A stretch of DNA of 64,000 bases from Carallia brachiata. Taxonomy: Eukaryota > Streptophyta > Magnoliopsida > Malpighiales > Rhizophoraceae. The first letter of the stretch is position 1; every line of letters starts with the position of its first letter. A program made the position numbers and the translations under genes. Below the pieces are notes generated by a model, which was given only the letters and a program-made list of their open reading frames with translations, did not search any database and was not told where the DNA came from. Location: the NCBI GenBank assembly GCA_021464245.1, contig JADCRB010000040.1:2634273-2698272 (forward strand), given 5' to 3'. Below, piece by piece: positions 11,280 to 23,190 of this stretch.

Positions 11280-13448
11280 TATCTATCAATATGAATTCTA
11301 TGAATTTACTCTAACAACACTAATTGAGAAAATTCTAACAAAACGGCCTTGTAAATGGGAACGTTGTGGATGGCTATGTTAACAATGGTCATGCCCCTCA
11401 GGATCCTCCAAAGCTCGGCATCGATAGACAATTGGTGCTGTATTTATCTGGTGAGCAGCAGCAGGTTGAATAGAGATTAGGTTCATTGGAAGACTAAAGC
11501 TTGGTTGTGTTTTTTGTCATGAACAACCTCAACATGATTGGCATACCGACACACCGACCACGAAGCAATCTTTAATGACCATAAAAAAAGTCCAGTTATC
11601 AAGCACGTGTTTGATGATCTCTTCGGGCATGATTGGAACTAGAATGATCTTGAAGAGGATCCCAACACCTCCTGCTTTGCTTGAGAAATGAACTGTGGGA
11701 GGTGAGGATGGGCTCCTTTTGTTGGTTGTTACGTTGTTGGGCTCCTTTTGTTATATTAGGCGTAAACTCATCATTTAGTTTGGTTGCCACCAATTAATGA
11801 CCTGTCATTAGCAAGTGCACATGTCACCTTTTGGCCTCACCTAGGTTCCTCATTTGTTGTATATGGATTCGGCATATGATAGCTTTTGTGTTTTCTGTTA
11901 GGAAAAATATTTATAAGCATACAATAAAATTATGGTACAGTATTTATATTATAATAAATAATATTTTTATATAATAATCTTGATAAAATGTATAATAAAA
12001 ATATTACCTTTTTAACTTATTTTTAGTTACAATTATAAAACTTGTTACAATATAAATTTTATATAATATATTTGTTATATGTATATGTAATAAAAGTCGT
12101 CCGTCAAAAGCAATGAAGCTTATAGTGGTCTTTAATACTATTGTGGGGCCTTCCATAGGAGAGATCAATTACATTGATTTGTTTGTATTAAAAAAAACGC
12201 TGCTTACAAGAAAAACGTCCGCTAGGAACTTGGACACAAACCCTCATATTTCATCTACTTACAGCGCTGTTATTAAGATTTTTTAGGCTAGCGGCGTGTG
12301 TCTCACATACACCTGCTGTAGAAAACATTGTGCTTTAATTAATCAATTCTTATGCATTAGGTCATTTCTTTAGGAAAAACTTAAGTTACAGTGACCTCCT
12401 CGTGATTTAAATGGAAAGCAGTGACAATATTGTGACACAAAAACGTTGAGGGAGAGATGGTCTGTGAGAAGAGAGAGTGGGACCGAACTGAGTCAACATG
12501 TGAGGATGACTCAGCATGTATACGTAAGCATCACCTTCCGACTATGAGAGAGATTTGTGTCAGCTCAGTGACATATCTAAGGAAATTTCGCTAGTGATGT
12601 AATTATTTACTATTTCTAATGATATTGAACTAATTTTTTTAATTTTCAAGATAATGACCCAAATGTGATAAATTTAAAATTAGTGAACCAAAATGAATCT
12701 TACCCTCATACATCCCATTTGAAAGCAAACAACTAAAACATCCCTTTTTCGACTCTTGATATTGGTCATTTTTATATTAATTTTTTTTCTTTAAAAATTA
12801 AGCTCTGGGACATTGTCAAACATTCCACCTCATGTCAACTAAAGTTCTAATCCCCCATGGGACAAAATTTATGATTGAAGAATGTAAATTGGCTTTCAAT
12901 AGATTAGCTATTTCTAGCTTTGGTTAATTATCTTAACATCCAATGCTAGCCTACGAAGGAGGAAAAGTCTCTAAAACATCAAGTTGTATTTTAATGCGTT
13001 AGACATTGAAAGTCACTTTTTTGTATATTGTATTTTCCTAGGTCAAGAATTTCTAGAGAATATAGTAGTGTGGAAAAAAATTAAATGAAACGAGTCAATA
13101 ATTGGTGATATTGGGTTAATTTTGGATGAACTAGAATTTGTTTGGACTTTAAGGAAGTAGAATTAAAAATTGAGAAAGTAAAGATCGAATATTTGACGGA
13201 GAATGAGACTATTAGGATTGAAAATTGACTTGAAAAAGATATAATTGTTGTCTGCCTCCGAAGCAATTCGGACATCGATGTTACGCATGAGTTGGGTCTA
13301 TACCGATAAAACCATTATAAAATGAGAAGACTAACCCCACCGTAAAAATGGGATGTTGCCCAATACCTGTGCACATTAATTTAGTTAAATTACGAAAAAG
13401 TTGAAGGTTCCGTAAGCAAAGTTTCATTTTTTATTAGCACTACTACAT
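11280..13448. other. Intergenic, AT-rich
   Basis: No gene recognised. Positions 11340-11800 are less AT-rich, with broken frames on both strands and a vague retrotransposon character (no motif). From 11880 on the DNA is AT-rich with runs of TTATAT. Confidence 0.4.
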
Positions 13449-13840
13449 AGTTGTATGTCAGGTGACTATTTCGTAATTGTCAGTATACGATATAACAGAC
13501 AAAATATACGACATGACATAATAATTACAAAAAAATTATATAATATGTCAAAGAAATTATACAACTAATGGAAACAGCTATTAAAAAAATTTTAGTTTTT
13601 AATGGTTGTTCACACAGGTCGTATAATTTTTTTTGATATATACGATATGTTAAAGAAATTATATGACCCATATGAACAGTTATTAAGAAAAAATTTTGGT
13701 TCTTAATGGCTATTCACATAAATCATATAATTTTTTTGATATATTATATAATTTTCTTATAATTTTTTTATCACGTCGTATATTTTATATGTTGAGTCGT
13801 ATACTGACAATCATGAAACAGTCACTTAATATGCAGCCAA
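13449..13840. mobile_element. MITE with internal duplication
   Basis: Long imperfect inverted ends: the left has gtgactatttcgtaattgtc (13462 on) and the right, reverse-complemented, has gtgactgtttcatgattgtc. Both continue into agtatacga and, further in, aatatacgac. The interior holds two copies about 105-110 bp apart of an attaaaaaaattttagtttt segment followed by a ggtcgtataatttt-like segment (about 13580 and 13685). Internal sequence and end motifs (ttcgtaa-tgtca, tacgatataac) resemble the MITE at 43505-43812, so both appear to belong to one family. No clear target duplication was found. Confidence 0.65.
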
Positions 13841-16476
13841 AAAAGTTTTCCATTTTTGAGTTTTTGTTATTTTTTAATTATTTTATTGACGCCAATTAAA
13901 TATTTTATTAATAATTTGATTATAGGATCAACGAAGATTACACTCATCATAGTTCTGAATTTTGTATTTAACTTGTAAATGATTATAATATGCAACATGT
14001 TACTATTTAGTAAAAAGAAGACTTTTTTTTTAAGAAATTCAATTAACTATCAAGTAATTTATCTGGCAATTATTTTTAAAATAATTTAAAATTTTTAGGT
14101 AGAAGAGTATCGTTTGTGAAAACGACAAACTGGCCAATGTACATTTATGATTTATTTTTTAGCGATTTTCGTTAATAGGTTGCATTGTCCTTGACAGGTT
14201 AGTTACCTAGGGCAGCTTGCTGATCATGCCTTCTATCTCGTGTTACGACCCAATGAAAATGAAAGTGAACTATCTCAAGAAAAGAAAACATCCGTTTGAA
14301 AAGAAGGAATTGATCAAATCGGTTGAATTGATTGAAACTTTGAATTATTAATTTTTTGATTCAATGATCGGTCAAGCTCTCAAAACATTTATTTAAGCAC
14401 TAGTCATAGTAGAACAGGAAAAATCCTGGCAAATTCTCCAATCTATCTTTTTATACATGTTGTAATTGCCTAGGAGTGTGAGAGGTCTCGGCCAATTTCT
14501 TAAATCAGTCATTTATTTTATGCTCGTCAGATCAAAATGGGAGTGCCGCTCAGTAAATTCTATCTAATTTGTCATTTTATTACAGTGCAAACCGCCTTGG
14601 AGCGTGAGAACTGTTCGAAATTTCTCTCCAATCGGCTATATTATTTTTGGAGTCTAATTACGTGCGCACAGGCAAGAGATATTTGGGAGACCACAATTTA
14701 TTCAGTGAAATTCAAAATTTTATTTTTTTTAAATACAATACATTTTTTACAATCTAATAATTTAAATTACCGTATATAAATCGTATGTTTTAAATGTCGT
14801 CAAACAAAGTTTTTTTTTGTTATTCTTGTGCTAGCGAGAATGGTGCAGGAAAGCTTTTGCTAGATCATCTCTTGTCAGTCATTTTATTTTTGTGTTAGTC
14901 AAATAAAATAATATTTATGAGTTTTAAAATTTATTAAAAGTTTAAAATAAAGGTAAAAAAATTTGTAGTTATTTTAAATTATATTATAAACTTATTTTTT
15001 TATCAATATGAAATATTATAATTTTTAACACATTCTCTTAATATTTGCTGCCCCAATTAACACGTAACATAAGAAACTAGATTAAAATGTGCTAAACCTA
15101 TATAAATAGGTCAAATTAACAAGTAAAATAAAAAGAGTAAACTAAACTCTGATACATGTCATATAATATACATATACTTAAACGCCTACTAAAAACTCAA
15201 ATGAAGTACAAAAAATTCATAATAATTATAAATTATGTTATAACTTATTTTTTATCAATACAAGATATTATATTCTTTAAAACACGGTACAACTATGGTA
15301 TATTTTATCAAATCGATCAATTAATTTCATTACCTAGTGGTAGAGGAACGGGAGTGCTCTTGGCATATTCTCTCCAAAGCAGTCCTTTTATTCTTCTGTT
15401 AATCACATTGGAGCAGAAGAGCAAGTCCGTCTTCTGTCCAGTGATTTCATTACCGTGCTAGTCTCACGAGCAGGTGAGCTCTTGGCCAATTCATTCCAAG
15501 CGGTTATTTTATTTGTTTGCTATTCGCATAAGACCGAGGGAGACATTGACAAATCCACCCTAACTTATCATTTATTTCTACGCTTCTTAACCATTAAGTT
15601 GCCCTAAAAGACGTAAAATATGTTTTTTTAATAATGTTTTAGTATAATGTGCAAAAATATTATATATAATACACACAAAATTATAATAATATATTATATA
15701 TTATAAATATATACATACAAACTTACTTTTATAATTATACCAAAAAAACAAACATATTATAATATAAGGAATTAATTTATATAAAAAAAAAGGAAAAGGA
15801 ATCTTTCACTTAAAAAGCATGAACTTATTTGTTTCCATTTTATTTCACTGTAATATCTAATACCAAAGTCATAATTTAAATTATATTAAATTTGATAACG
15901 TTGAGTAGGGATGTATATCAAACTACCTAATCTACCAAATCTAATCAAAACCAAATTGAAACTGTAAAAACTGCCAAGAATGGATTGATTATGGTTTTCA
16001 ATTTAAGCAAACCACAATCTACAGTTTGGTTTTAGTTTTAACAATCCAGAAACCATAAAAACTGAACCGATAACCAAATATTACAAATTCAAGAATTAGT
16101 TTTAGAGAGGTTGAACCACGTGCAAAAATCTAATTATTTTTCAAAACCATACACAGTATTATGATGTCTCTTGCACTCAAAACGGCTTTCATGCATTCTC
16201 GCAATTTCTCTTGGCTAAGGATGAGTGATGTCTCTAATGATTCCAACTTATACATGAGATACATTTTTTTTTTATTTGACAGATGCTGATTAACTATACA
16301 TAAAATAATCTATTTAATTAGTATAAAAAAGAATTTAAAGAGAGCTTCCCTTTAATCTATACTATCACGTGACAAGTTATGTAAATTTTTTTTTAAATTT
16401 TTCGTTATTTTTTAATTTACTTCATTTTCTACTATTTTCTCAATTCACCATTTCTAATAATTTTTGTATAGTTGAT
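13841..16476. other. Intergenic, AT-rich, with decayed short repeats
   Basis: No gene recognised. Between 14470 and 15530 a short motif of the form gagnngngntctnggccaattc, followed about 20 bases later by catttTATTt and a tg-ct(a/c)gtc string, recurs at about 14478, 14537, 14600, 14840, 15350 and 15468. These look like remnants of an old dispersed or tandem repeat. The rest is AT-rich without structure that I could recognise. Confidence 0.35.
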
Positions 16477-16842
16477 CATTAAATAAAATCGTAACCGACA
16501 ATTACTAATATTAATAATGGTAATGAGGTAAGAAATTAATGGTAATTAGTTGACAATTATAGGAGTATTGTTGTTTTTCTCCTTGCGTACATGTATTAAA
16601 ATTTAATATTAATAATAACCGAAATTGACATTAACTATTATAATCGGCAATTATGTGAGCATTAAACAAAATCATAACCGATAATTTTTAATATTAATAA
16701 TGGTCAATAAGGCGAGAAATTAATGGCAGTTAGTTGACAATTATGTGAGTATTAACAGTATTTTTTCTTCTTCCATACATGTATTAATATTTAATATTCA
16801 TAATAACCGAAATTGACATTAACTATTAATAATAACCGAATT
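16477..16842. repeat. Tandem repeat, two units of ~183 bp
   Basis: The unit beginning cattaaataaaatcgtaacc at 16477 is repeated at 16660 (cattaaacaaaatcataacc). Both carry attaataatggt, agaaattaatgg, agttgacaattat, tacatgtatta and ataaccgaaattgacattaa in the same order. The units differ by scattered substitutions and short indels. Function unknown. Confidence 0.8.
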
Positions 16843-18719
16843 GAAAAACTTACCTACAATATAAGTGAGTGGGATATCGTTTGGGCCTTACAGGATAAAT
16901 TGAATTGAATGAAAAAATTACACACACACGAGTTGTAATCTTCTAAAATTTTAGGTAGAATTACATGTAATTGTTTTCCATTCAAATTCTATGTGTAATT
17001 GTTTTACTGTTCATTTGAATTGTAACGATGTAAATAATTTATTTCTATCTATTTATTTCTTTCAAATGCAGACTATGGAATTCCAATTGCTCAAAAATCA
17101 TCCAAAGTGTATGGAAGTTTGGACATATTGCAACTTTACCTAGAGGAAAGGTCAGCGGCTTCTATCCCAGAGTATAAGAATTGCCGACATTTGCAAAAAT
17201 GATCTATGGATGTAGAGTTAAACCGATCAGACGCGAAAAATTAAAATTGGTGAGATGCAGTGTTGTACATATTGAGGTGTTTTAAAAGCATGATTGCCTT
17301 ATAAAACTTGAAATTTATTATTGTCTTCTCACAGTTTTAGGAGAAATTAAATGTATGCAACTGAAAATCTACTAAAATTCAAAATTATTGTAATTATCTT
17401 TATTGGATTTGTTAAATAAAAAAATACTCGATAGTTTAACTAAATCAACAAAGTTATTTTTAAAAAAATGTTACACTCAATCATATACGCATAATTAAAT
17501 GTATAGAAAATTTATGTGTATCTTTTACAAGTCTGCTTGAGTTAAAGATAAAATGAGAATTATAATTTTGTTAATTAAATTCCAAAAACAAATTTTTTAA
17601 AAAATTAAATAAAAAAAATTTATAACCCACGCAAAACGCGAGATATTTCTAGTAATACATAAAAAAAAAAATACTTGCAACATGCGCTATAAATGCTACA
17701 GTAATGATAGTGCATACAGCTAGTGAAACTTGCCGCACCACATCACCCCCTAGAGATAGTCGGGGAAAACAATCATAGCTTGCAATAATTTCACAAAACT
17801 ATTTTTGTGTAAAAAAAAAAAACAGATTCAATTCATAACAGGATTGAGTTAAACTTAAATCGTAATTTTTGTTGTACTGCACAATGATATGTTCATGTTG
17901 ATGAAAAAAAAAAATTGTTTTTAAAATTATAGTTCAAATTGCTAAATTGTCCAAACCAATTTATAATTACTAATGACAATTTAATTGTTTTCACTCATAT
18001 GTTGGTTTGATTATAATTTAAAAAATTTTTAAATTGTCGTAAACCATTTAATTTGAATATAAGGAATAAAATATTCAAAACCGACCTGCATTCAACCATG
18101 ACATTGAGCATTTATAGAAAGTTAGCATACAAAAATTTTTATGTCTTAATTTTTTCTTAGGAATGCTAACTTTGTTATTACTTTTGTGTATGCCAGATAA
18201 CTTTTCCCTTTTCTATTATTTCAGTACTCCACATGTAGTGTTTTTCCTTTCTTTCAACTTCAAAATATGACAGCTACATACATAAAATTTTGTTATATGT
18301 TATGGTATATTAGGAGGTTTGTTGCATTAACATATTTCGTTTCATATGTATCTAAAAAAGAGAGCAAAAAAGAAATTTTCACTTAAGAGGTAAGAAACTA
18401 TTTTTTAGTTTATTTCATCATAGTTAATATCTTCGAGTAAAGTCGTTGATTAGCAGTATTTGATAAGATTGAGCGATCACAAAAGTTTTAGAATAAGTAA
18501 AATTGTTACAAGTTGGACTTTCTTTTTTTATTACTCCACATTCGATTCCTTTTACATTTTCCTTCCCCGTACGACTTAAATATCATTAATTTTTTTTCTT
18601 TTCATTTCCATATTTAAATTAGACCAATTTTATAAATATTTGTTATTTTCTTAATTGTACCAGAAAAGATGGTGTAATTACCAAAATTTTTTTGTCACTT
18701 TTTTCCCACAACAAATTGG
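16843..18719. other. Intergenic, AT-rich
   Basis: Nothing recognised beyond A/T homopolymer runs. It forms the 3' flank of the first aspartic protease gene. Confidence 0.5.
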
Positions 18720-18885
18720 CACACAATACTTGATCATCTGAGGAAATTTTTATTTGTAACCGCAAACACAGAGCAAGCCATTGAAGAACAAATTACAAAC
18801 TACTAATGGGGTTTTATTTATTAATTATTGAAAATTATATGAGAGCTACATAAATTGAAAGTTGACTTCCAGAGTCATGACGGTC

Positions 18886-20274
18886 TTACGGAAGTTCATC
18901 AAGGCAATACTCAGGACTGAATTGGAGTGCATCAATTTTGCCATCATAAGTGAGGCGCATGTCTTGTTGATGCCATGCCCCCAAGATTGATATTCCATTT
19001 CCTTGCAACAAAGCTACACAGAAATATTCGAGGCTTTCATCACCAGGAAAGTGAACATGTTGGGGTTGGACATGATAGTCTGCATTTTCAAAATGATATG
19101 TCATTGAAGCGAAATCGTTAAAACCAGGTGGATATTGGTAGCATAGTTCGAAATCCACCGTCCCATTCACTTCTCTTCGAAGATCTTTAGCATCATAGTA
19201 GGCCCTAAACAATGCCATCACGCTACTGTATGCGTTGCGCTTCCCAATTATGCCTTGGTTTATTCGAGAAATGAGAGTTCCGCTATCAACAATGAAACCA
19301 CCACTACCATCTCGTCTAACTTTAAACTGGTCAGGAGTGAATCCTGCTCGTAAATTCGCGACGCTAATGTCCAATAGGTTCAAGTAATAAAGAGATCTTC
19401 TAGGAACAGTTACGAATCTTGTGGTCTGGACATTTTTAGGAGGTGTTGGAATGTCATCGCCGAACCTCAGGAAACCGTTTTGCTGCATTAATTCAGAGAA
19501 TGGGGCCATGCAATAGGAAAATCGATGGTCAACATCTTCAGACAATTGTGAAATTAGTGAATCTGGCCTCTTACCTAGTCCTAGGACCCCCGCAATTCTC
19601 CCATTGGAAAATATTAATTTTCGATTATCTGTTGAGCAGCCAAAGATTATATCATCAATGAATACGGAATTATCTTCATCCGCATGGAACAAGAATTTTT
19701 CAAGGGATGCAATACCACGCGTTGAGGATCCATCTCCATATGATTGCAAATAAAGGCAGCGACCCCTACTACATCGATATATAGGGTTTTTCCCCGAACA
19801 AAGTGGGTGCCCGCATGGGAGTTTCCGGTAGCTAGTAGAAGTCTCAGAATTATATATAGGAGAACGTTGATCGTAACAATTTTTGCAAGGCTCACATTGG
19901 GTCCAAGTTAGGCTACTTCCTGTGTCAAAAAGCAAGTTCACCTGGGTGCTTTGACTTCCAATTGCAGTCACCACCACATAAGATAGAAATTCACGAATGG
20001 TTGGAAAATTGAGAACTTCTGTAGGATCTATTGTAGTGTTTGGACGCAACAGGTTTTCCAAATAATAACCTCTTGCTTTGGAAAATCTAATCAATCTTTC
20101 CATTCTTTCAAGATAGGTGAGGTTTCCAGGATATAATGGAGACTCTAGAGAGTCCCTATGAATAAGTTTTAGGCTGAACCCAGTAGGCCTAGAGGACATA
20201 GTTAAATAGAACCGGGATAATGTTACCAGGCAAAAACAAAGGGCTGCCAGTTGCGAGGCTTGCATTCTAGCCAT
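18886..20274 (-). CDS. Nepenthesin-like aspartic protease (family A1), copy 1
   Basis: A secreted pepsin-type endopeptidase of the plant nepenthesin/CDR1-like group. The frame is intact, intronless and 462 residues long. Residues 1-28 form a hydrophobic signal peptide. A propeptide follows, starting at GFSLKLIHRDS (residues 32-42), the typical opening for this group. The first catalytic motif is DTGS at 117-120, the flap is SYGDGS (Tyr179) and the second catalytic motif is DSGT at 330-333. A Cys-rich insert (EPCKNC through the two following CxxxxC pairs) between the first motif and the flap is the nepenthesin-type insertion. The usual IGTP before the first motif reads IGSQ here. An in-frame ATG lies 33 bases upstream (20307), but the neighbouring copy aligns from this ATG and its own upstream ATG is out of frame, so this start is preferred. 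No Ser/Thr-rich or GPI-like tail is seen. Substrate unknown; family members act in the cell wall, defence or pollen. Confidence 0.93.
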   Translation of the reverse strand: MARMQASQLAALCFCLVTLSRFYLTMSSRPTGFSLKLIHRDSLESPLYPGNLTYLERMERLIRFSKARGYYLENLLRPNTTIDPTEVLNFPTIREFLSYVVVTAIGSQSTQVNLLFDTGSSLTWTQCEPCKNCYDQRSPIYNSETSTSYRKLPCGHPLCSGKNPIYRCSRGRCLYLQSYGDGSSTRGIASLEKFLFHADEDNSVFIDDIIFGCSTDNRKLIFSNGRIAGVLGLGKRPDSLISQLSEDVDHRFSYCMAPFSELMQQNGFLRFGDDIPTPPKNVQTTRFVTVPRRSLYYLNLLDISVANLRAGFTPDQFKVRRDGSGGFIVDSGTLISRINQGIIGKRNAYSSVMALFRAYYDAKDLRREVNGTVDFELCYQYPPGFNDFASMTYHFENADYHVQPQHVHFPGDESLEYFCVALLQGNGISILGAWHQQDMRLTYDGKIDALQFSPEYCLDELP

Positions 20275-20325
20275 CCTCAGAAGAAATGAAGAACAATATT
20301 TCTGCAATGCATTAACAAGGCTCTG

Positions 20326-20333
20326 TATATATA
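20326..20333 (-). promoter_or_regulatory. TATA box of aspartic protease copy 1
   Basis: A TATATATA string on the minus strand, about 50 bases upstream of the preferred start codon. The second gene copy has a similar string at nearly the same distance. Confidence 0.55.
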
Positions 20334-20470
20334 CAAGTCTAGAAATCCAAATTTATATGTTAAGACAATCAATTACATCTAAAATGAGTATCTTGCGCTA
20401 TTGTTGCCTTCTTATCCAAATTAAATGCATTGTTGTTATCACAAAAGAAGAGGAAAAAAAAGATCCGGTT

Positions 20471-20689
20471 AATTCGGTTTTTAAATAATGATCAACTATA
20501 TGTACATAGAGGTGTTTGCTAATCTTATTGCTATAAAATAGGAGTATATTAAATTCTTCCTAAAATAACAAGAAACCGATTGTATAGGTTGGAGATTTTT
20601 TTAAGTCACTTTAACACTTGGTAAATAGGTTAAAAAAATTAGCCTACTGTTTAATCTTAGGAAAATTTTATCTGCCTTGTTCGGGTAAA
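20471..20689. other. Spacer between the two protease units
   Basis: AT-rich DNA unique to this interval. It is followed at 20730-20752 by a long A run that lies inside unit 2 and is absent from unit 1. Confidence 0.5.
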
Positions 20690-20883
20690 AACAGTGCAAG
20701 CTATTGAAGAACAACAAACTTCTTTCTCAAAAAAAAAAAAAAAAAAAAAAACTACAAACTATAATTGAGTTTTTATTTACTAATTATCGAAAACCATAAG
20801 AGAGCTACATCAATTCAAATTTTTGCTAAGGAAGGGTGCTCAATGCCTCAATATTAAGCATGACTTCGAGAGTCATGATGATC

Positions 20884-22272
20884 TTATGGAATTTCATAGA
20901 AGCAATCTTCAGGACCGAAATGGAGTCCATTAATGTTGACATCATAAGTGATCCGCATGTTCTGTTGATGCCATATCCCCAAGACTGATACTCCATTTCC
21001 AGGCATTAAAGCTACACAGAAATATCCGACGCTTTCATCGCCAGGAAAGTGCGTATATTGGGCGTCGACATGATAGTCTGCTTCTTCAAAATGATATGTC
21101 ATTGTAGCGAAATCCGTAAAACCAGGAGGATATTTGTAGCAGAGTTCCAAATCCACTGTGCCATTCACTTCTTTTTGAAGATTTCTGGAATCATAGTAGG
21201 CCTCAAATGATGCCATCACAGTCCTATATGCGTTGCGCATCCCGATTATGCTTTGATCAATCTGAGAAATAGTAACTCCGCTATCAATGAAAAAACCACC
21301 ACTGCCATCTCGTCTAACTTTAAATTGTTTAGGAGAGAATCCTAGTCGTACATCCCCTACACTGATGTCCAATAGGTTCAAGTAATAAAAATGCCTTCCG
21401 GGAATGTCTACAAATCTTGTCATCTGGGAATTTTTAGGAGGTGGTGGGATGTCATCGCCAAACCTGAGGAAACCTTTATCCTGCCCCGATTCAGAGAATG
21501 GGGCCAAGCAATAGGAGAATCGACGGTCAATGTCGGAAGACAATTGTGAAATTAGCGATTCTGGACTCTTATCTAATCCTAGGATGCCCGAAATACTCCC
21601 ATCAGAAAATGCGAAGTCTCGATTATCAAGTGAGCAACCAAAGACTATACCACCAATGAATACGCCCCTTGATCCTTCCACGTGGAATAAGAATCTTTCG
21701 AAGGATGCAATACCGCGTGTTGAGGCTCCACCCCCGTACGACACCTTATAGACGCAATGACCCAGAACACAATCGAATGAGGGGTTTTTGCCAGAACAAA
21801 GAGGGTGCTCGCAGTCCATCATACGGTAGGTAGTAGAAGTTTGGAAATCGTATATAGGAGAACGTTGATTGAAACAATTTTTGCAAGGCTTACATTGTGT
21901 CCAAATTAGGCCACTACCTGTGTCAAAAAGTAAGAACAGCTCGGTGCTTTGGCTTCCGATTGCAGTCAACACTATGTAGGCTAGATGTTCACGAGTAGTT
22001 GGAAAATTGAGAATTTCTGTAGGCCCCATCGTAGCATTTGGGCGTGAAATGTTTTCTAAATAATAGCCTCTCGCTTTAGAAGATCTAATCAATCTTTCCA
22101 TTCTTTCAAGATAAGTGAGGTTTGCCTGATACAAAGGAGACCTTGGAGAGTCCCTATGGACAAGTTTTAAGCTAAACCCAATTGACCTAGAGGACATAGT
22201 AAAATAGAATTGGGATAATGTTACTAAGCAAAAACAAAGAGCCGTCAATTGTGAAACTTGCATTCTAGCCAT
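20884..22272 (-). CDS. Nepenthesin-like aspartic protease (family A1), copy 2
   Basis: Intact, intronless, 462 residues, the same length as copy 1 and collinear with it throughout. It has a signal peptide (1-28), propeptide opening GFSLKLVHRDS, first catalytic motif DTGS at 117-120, nepenthesin-type Cys-rich insert, and second catalytic Asp at 330. Two normally conserved positions are changed. The second motif reads DSGV instead of DSGT/S. The flap reads SYGGGA where copy 1 has SYGDGS, although the flap Tyr179 is kept. The Thr/Ser after DSG supports the active-site fireman's-grip hydrogen bonding in this family, so activity may be altered; this is inference. The open frame and conserved Cys pattern argue against a recent pseudogene. 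The first ATG of the frame is used; another ATG 22 bases upstream is out of frame. Confidence 0.93.
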   Translation of the reverse strand: MARMQVSQLTALCFCLVTLSQFYFTMSSRSIGFSLKLVHRDSPRSPLYQANLTYLERMERLIRSSKARGYYLENISRPNATMGPTEILNFPTTREHLAYIVLTAIGSQSTELFLLFDTGSGLIWTQCKPCKNCFNQRSPIYDFQTSTTYRMMDCEHPLCSGKNPSFDCVLGHCVYKVSYGGGASTRGIASFERFLFHVEGSRGVFIGGIVFGCSLDNRDFAFSDGSISGILGLDKSPESLISQLSSDIDRRFSYCLAPFSESGQDKGFLRFGDDIPPPPKNSQMTRFVDIPGRHFYYLNLLDISVGDVRLGFSPKQFKVRRDGSGGFFIDSGVTISQIDQSIIGMRNAYRTVMASFEAYYDSRNLQKEVNGTVDLELCYKYPPGFTDFATMTYHFEEADYHVDAQYTHFPGDESVGYFCVALMPGNGVSVLGIWHQQNMRITYDVNINGLHFGPEDCFYEIP

Positions 22273-22324
22273 TCTTAGAGGAAATGAAGAACATTGTTAC
22301 TATGATTCGTTAACAAAGCTATGT

Positions 22325-22334
22325 AAATATATAT
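22325..22334 (-). promoter_or_regulatory. TATA box of aspartic protease copy 2
   Basis: The minus strand reads ATATATATTT about 55 bases upstream of the start codon, the equivalent place to the TATA string of copy 1. Confidence 0.55.
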
Positions 22335-22480
22335 GCCTAAAGATCCAAATTTATATGTTAAGATAATCAATGACATCTAAAATGAGTATCTTGTGCTCGT
22401 GTGTTCTATTGCATTCTTATCCAAATCAAAAGCATTATACTTATCACAAAAGGAAGACACAAAAAGATTTGGTTGATTCA

Positions 22481-23030
22481 ATACATTAGCGATAATCAGC
22501 TATATACGGATAGATATCAATTATGGTGGAATAAAATGACAATAAACTAACCCTTACTTCTTAATCTGAATTTTCCTTTTTCTTTCTTGTTACACACAAA
22601 ATTTGTTTTCGGTATTTTGTGGAGATTTGGAAAATCTTGGCACATTTTTCATGCTTAGCGCACTTGATGATGCATGCCAAATTATCTATAGGAAAAAGTT
22701 AGAAAGCCTGAATTTTTTTTCTTTGAATATTTGCCCAATTAAAAAGAGATTACGATTTTTTGAAATTACTGTAATATTTTTTTTTTAAATGAAAACTAAA
22801 GAAATACATCTCATTATACTTTTTTGTTGTAAAAAATATTACTGTAACTTTAAAAAATCCTACTCTCATTTTAACTGGACAAAATTTTAGACAAAAGATA
22901 ATCGGAATCTATACTGTGCTTTTATCTGTAGTAGACAAAATGCTAAGTAAACGAAACTAAGTTGATGAAAAGTGCTCCTGGGGCCAAAACAAAATGGACG
23001 ATTCTCTCTCTTCAACACCGAGTGTTAAAT
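22481..23030. other. Intergenic, AT-rich
   Basis: No gene or repeat recognised. Confidence 0.5.
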
Positions 23031-23031
23031 C

Positions 23032-23190
23032 CCCCACTTTACTACATAGGGTCAACTGGGTTTGGCTGAAAACTTAACCATGGGGACTCTCCAAGGTCTC
23101 CTTTGTATCAGGCAAGCCTCACTTAGCATGGCAGGGAGAAGAGTCGTCTCAATAAGTTACCTTGGAGAGTCCCTATGTAGTAAAGTGGGG
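23032..23190. repeat. Interrupted inverted repeat beside the tRNA gene
   Basis: The right arm at 23159-23190 (accttggagagtccctatg then tagtaaagtgggg) is the reverse complement of the left arm. The left arm is split into two parts, 23032-23051 and 23083-23097, by an extra ~31 bases. With the spacer it could form a cruciform or hairpin. Confidence 0.7.

Larger units (their letters stand above)
18720..20470. repeat. Tandem gene duplication unit 1 (aspartic protease)
   Basis: This block aligns along its length with 20690-22480, including non-coding flanks. The 3' side shares caagc(c/t)attgaagaacaa and gagagctacat. The 5' side shares aaatttatatgttaag, catctaaaatgagtatctt and cttatccaaat. The duplication therefore covered the whole gene with promoter and 3' region, at about 2 kb spacing. 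Confidence 0.8.
20690..22480. repeat. Tandem gene duplication unit 2 (aspartic protease)
   Basis: Sister of the block at 18720-20470; coding and flanking sequence align in the same orientation. Differences include an A run of about 22 bases near 20730 and about 40 extra bases in the 3' region (20820-20870). Confidence 0.8.

Noticed and set aside
19443..19895. Short frames on both strands inside the aspartic protease gene
   Set aside because: They are shadows of the protease coding sequence.
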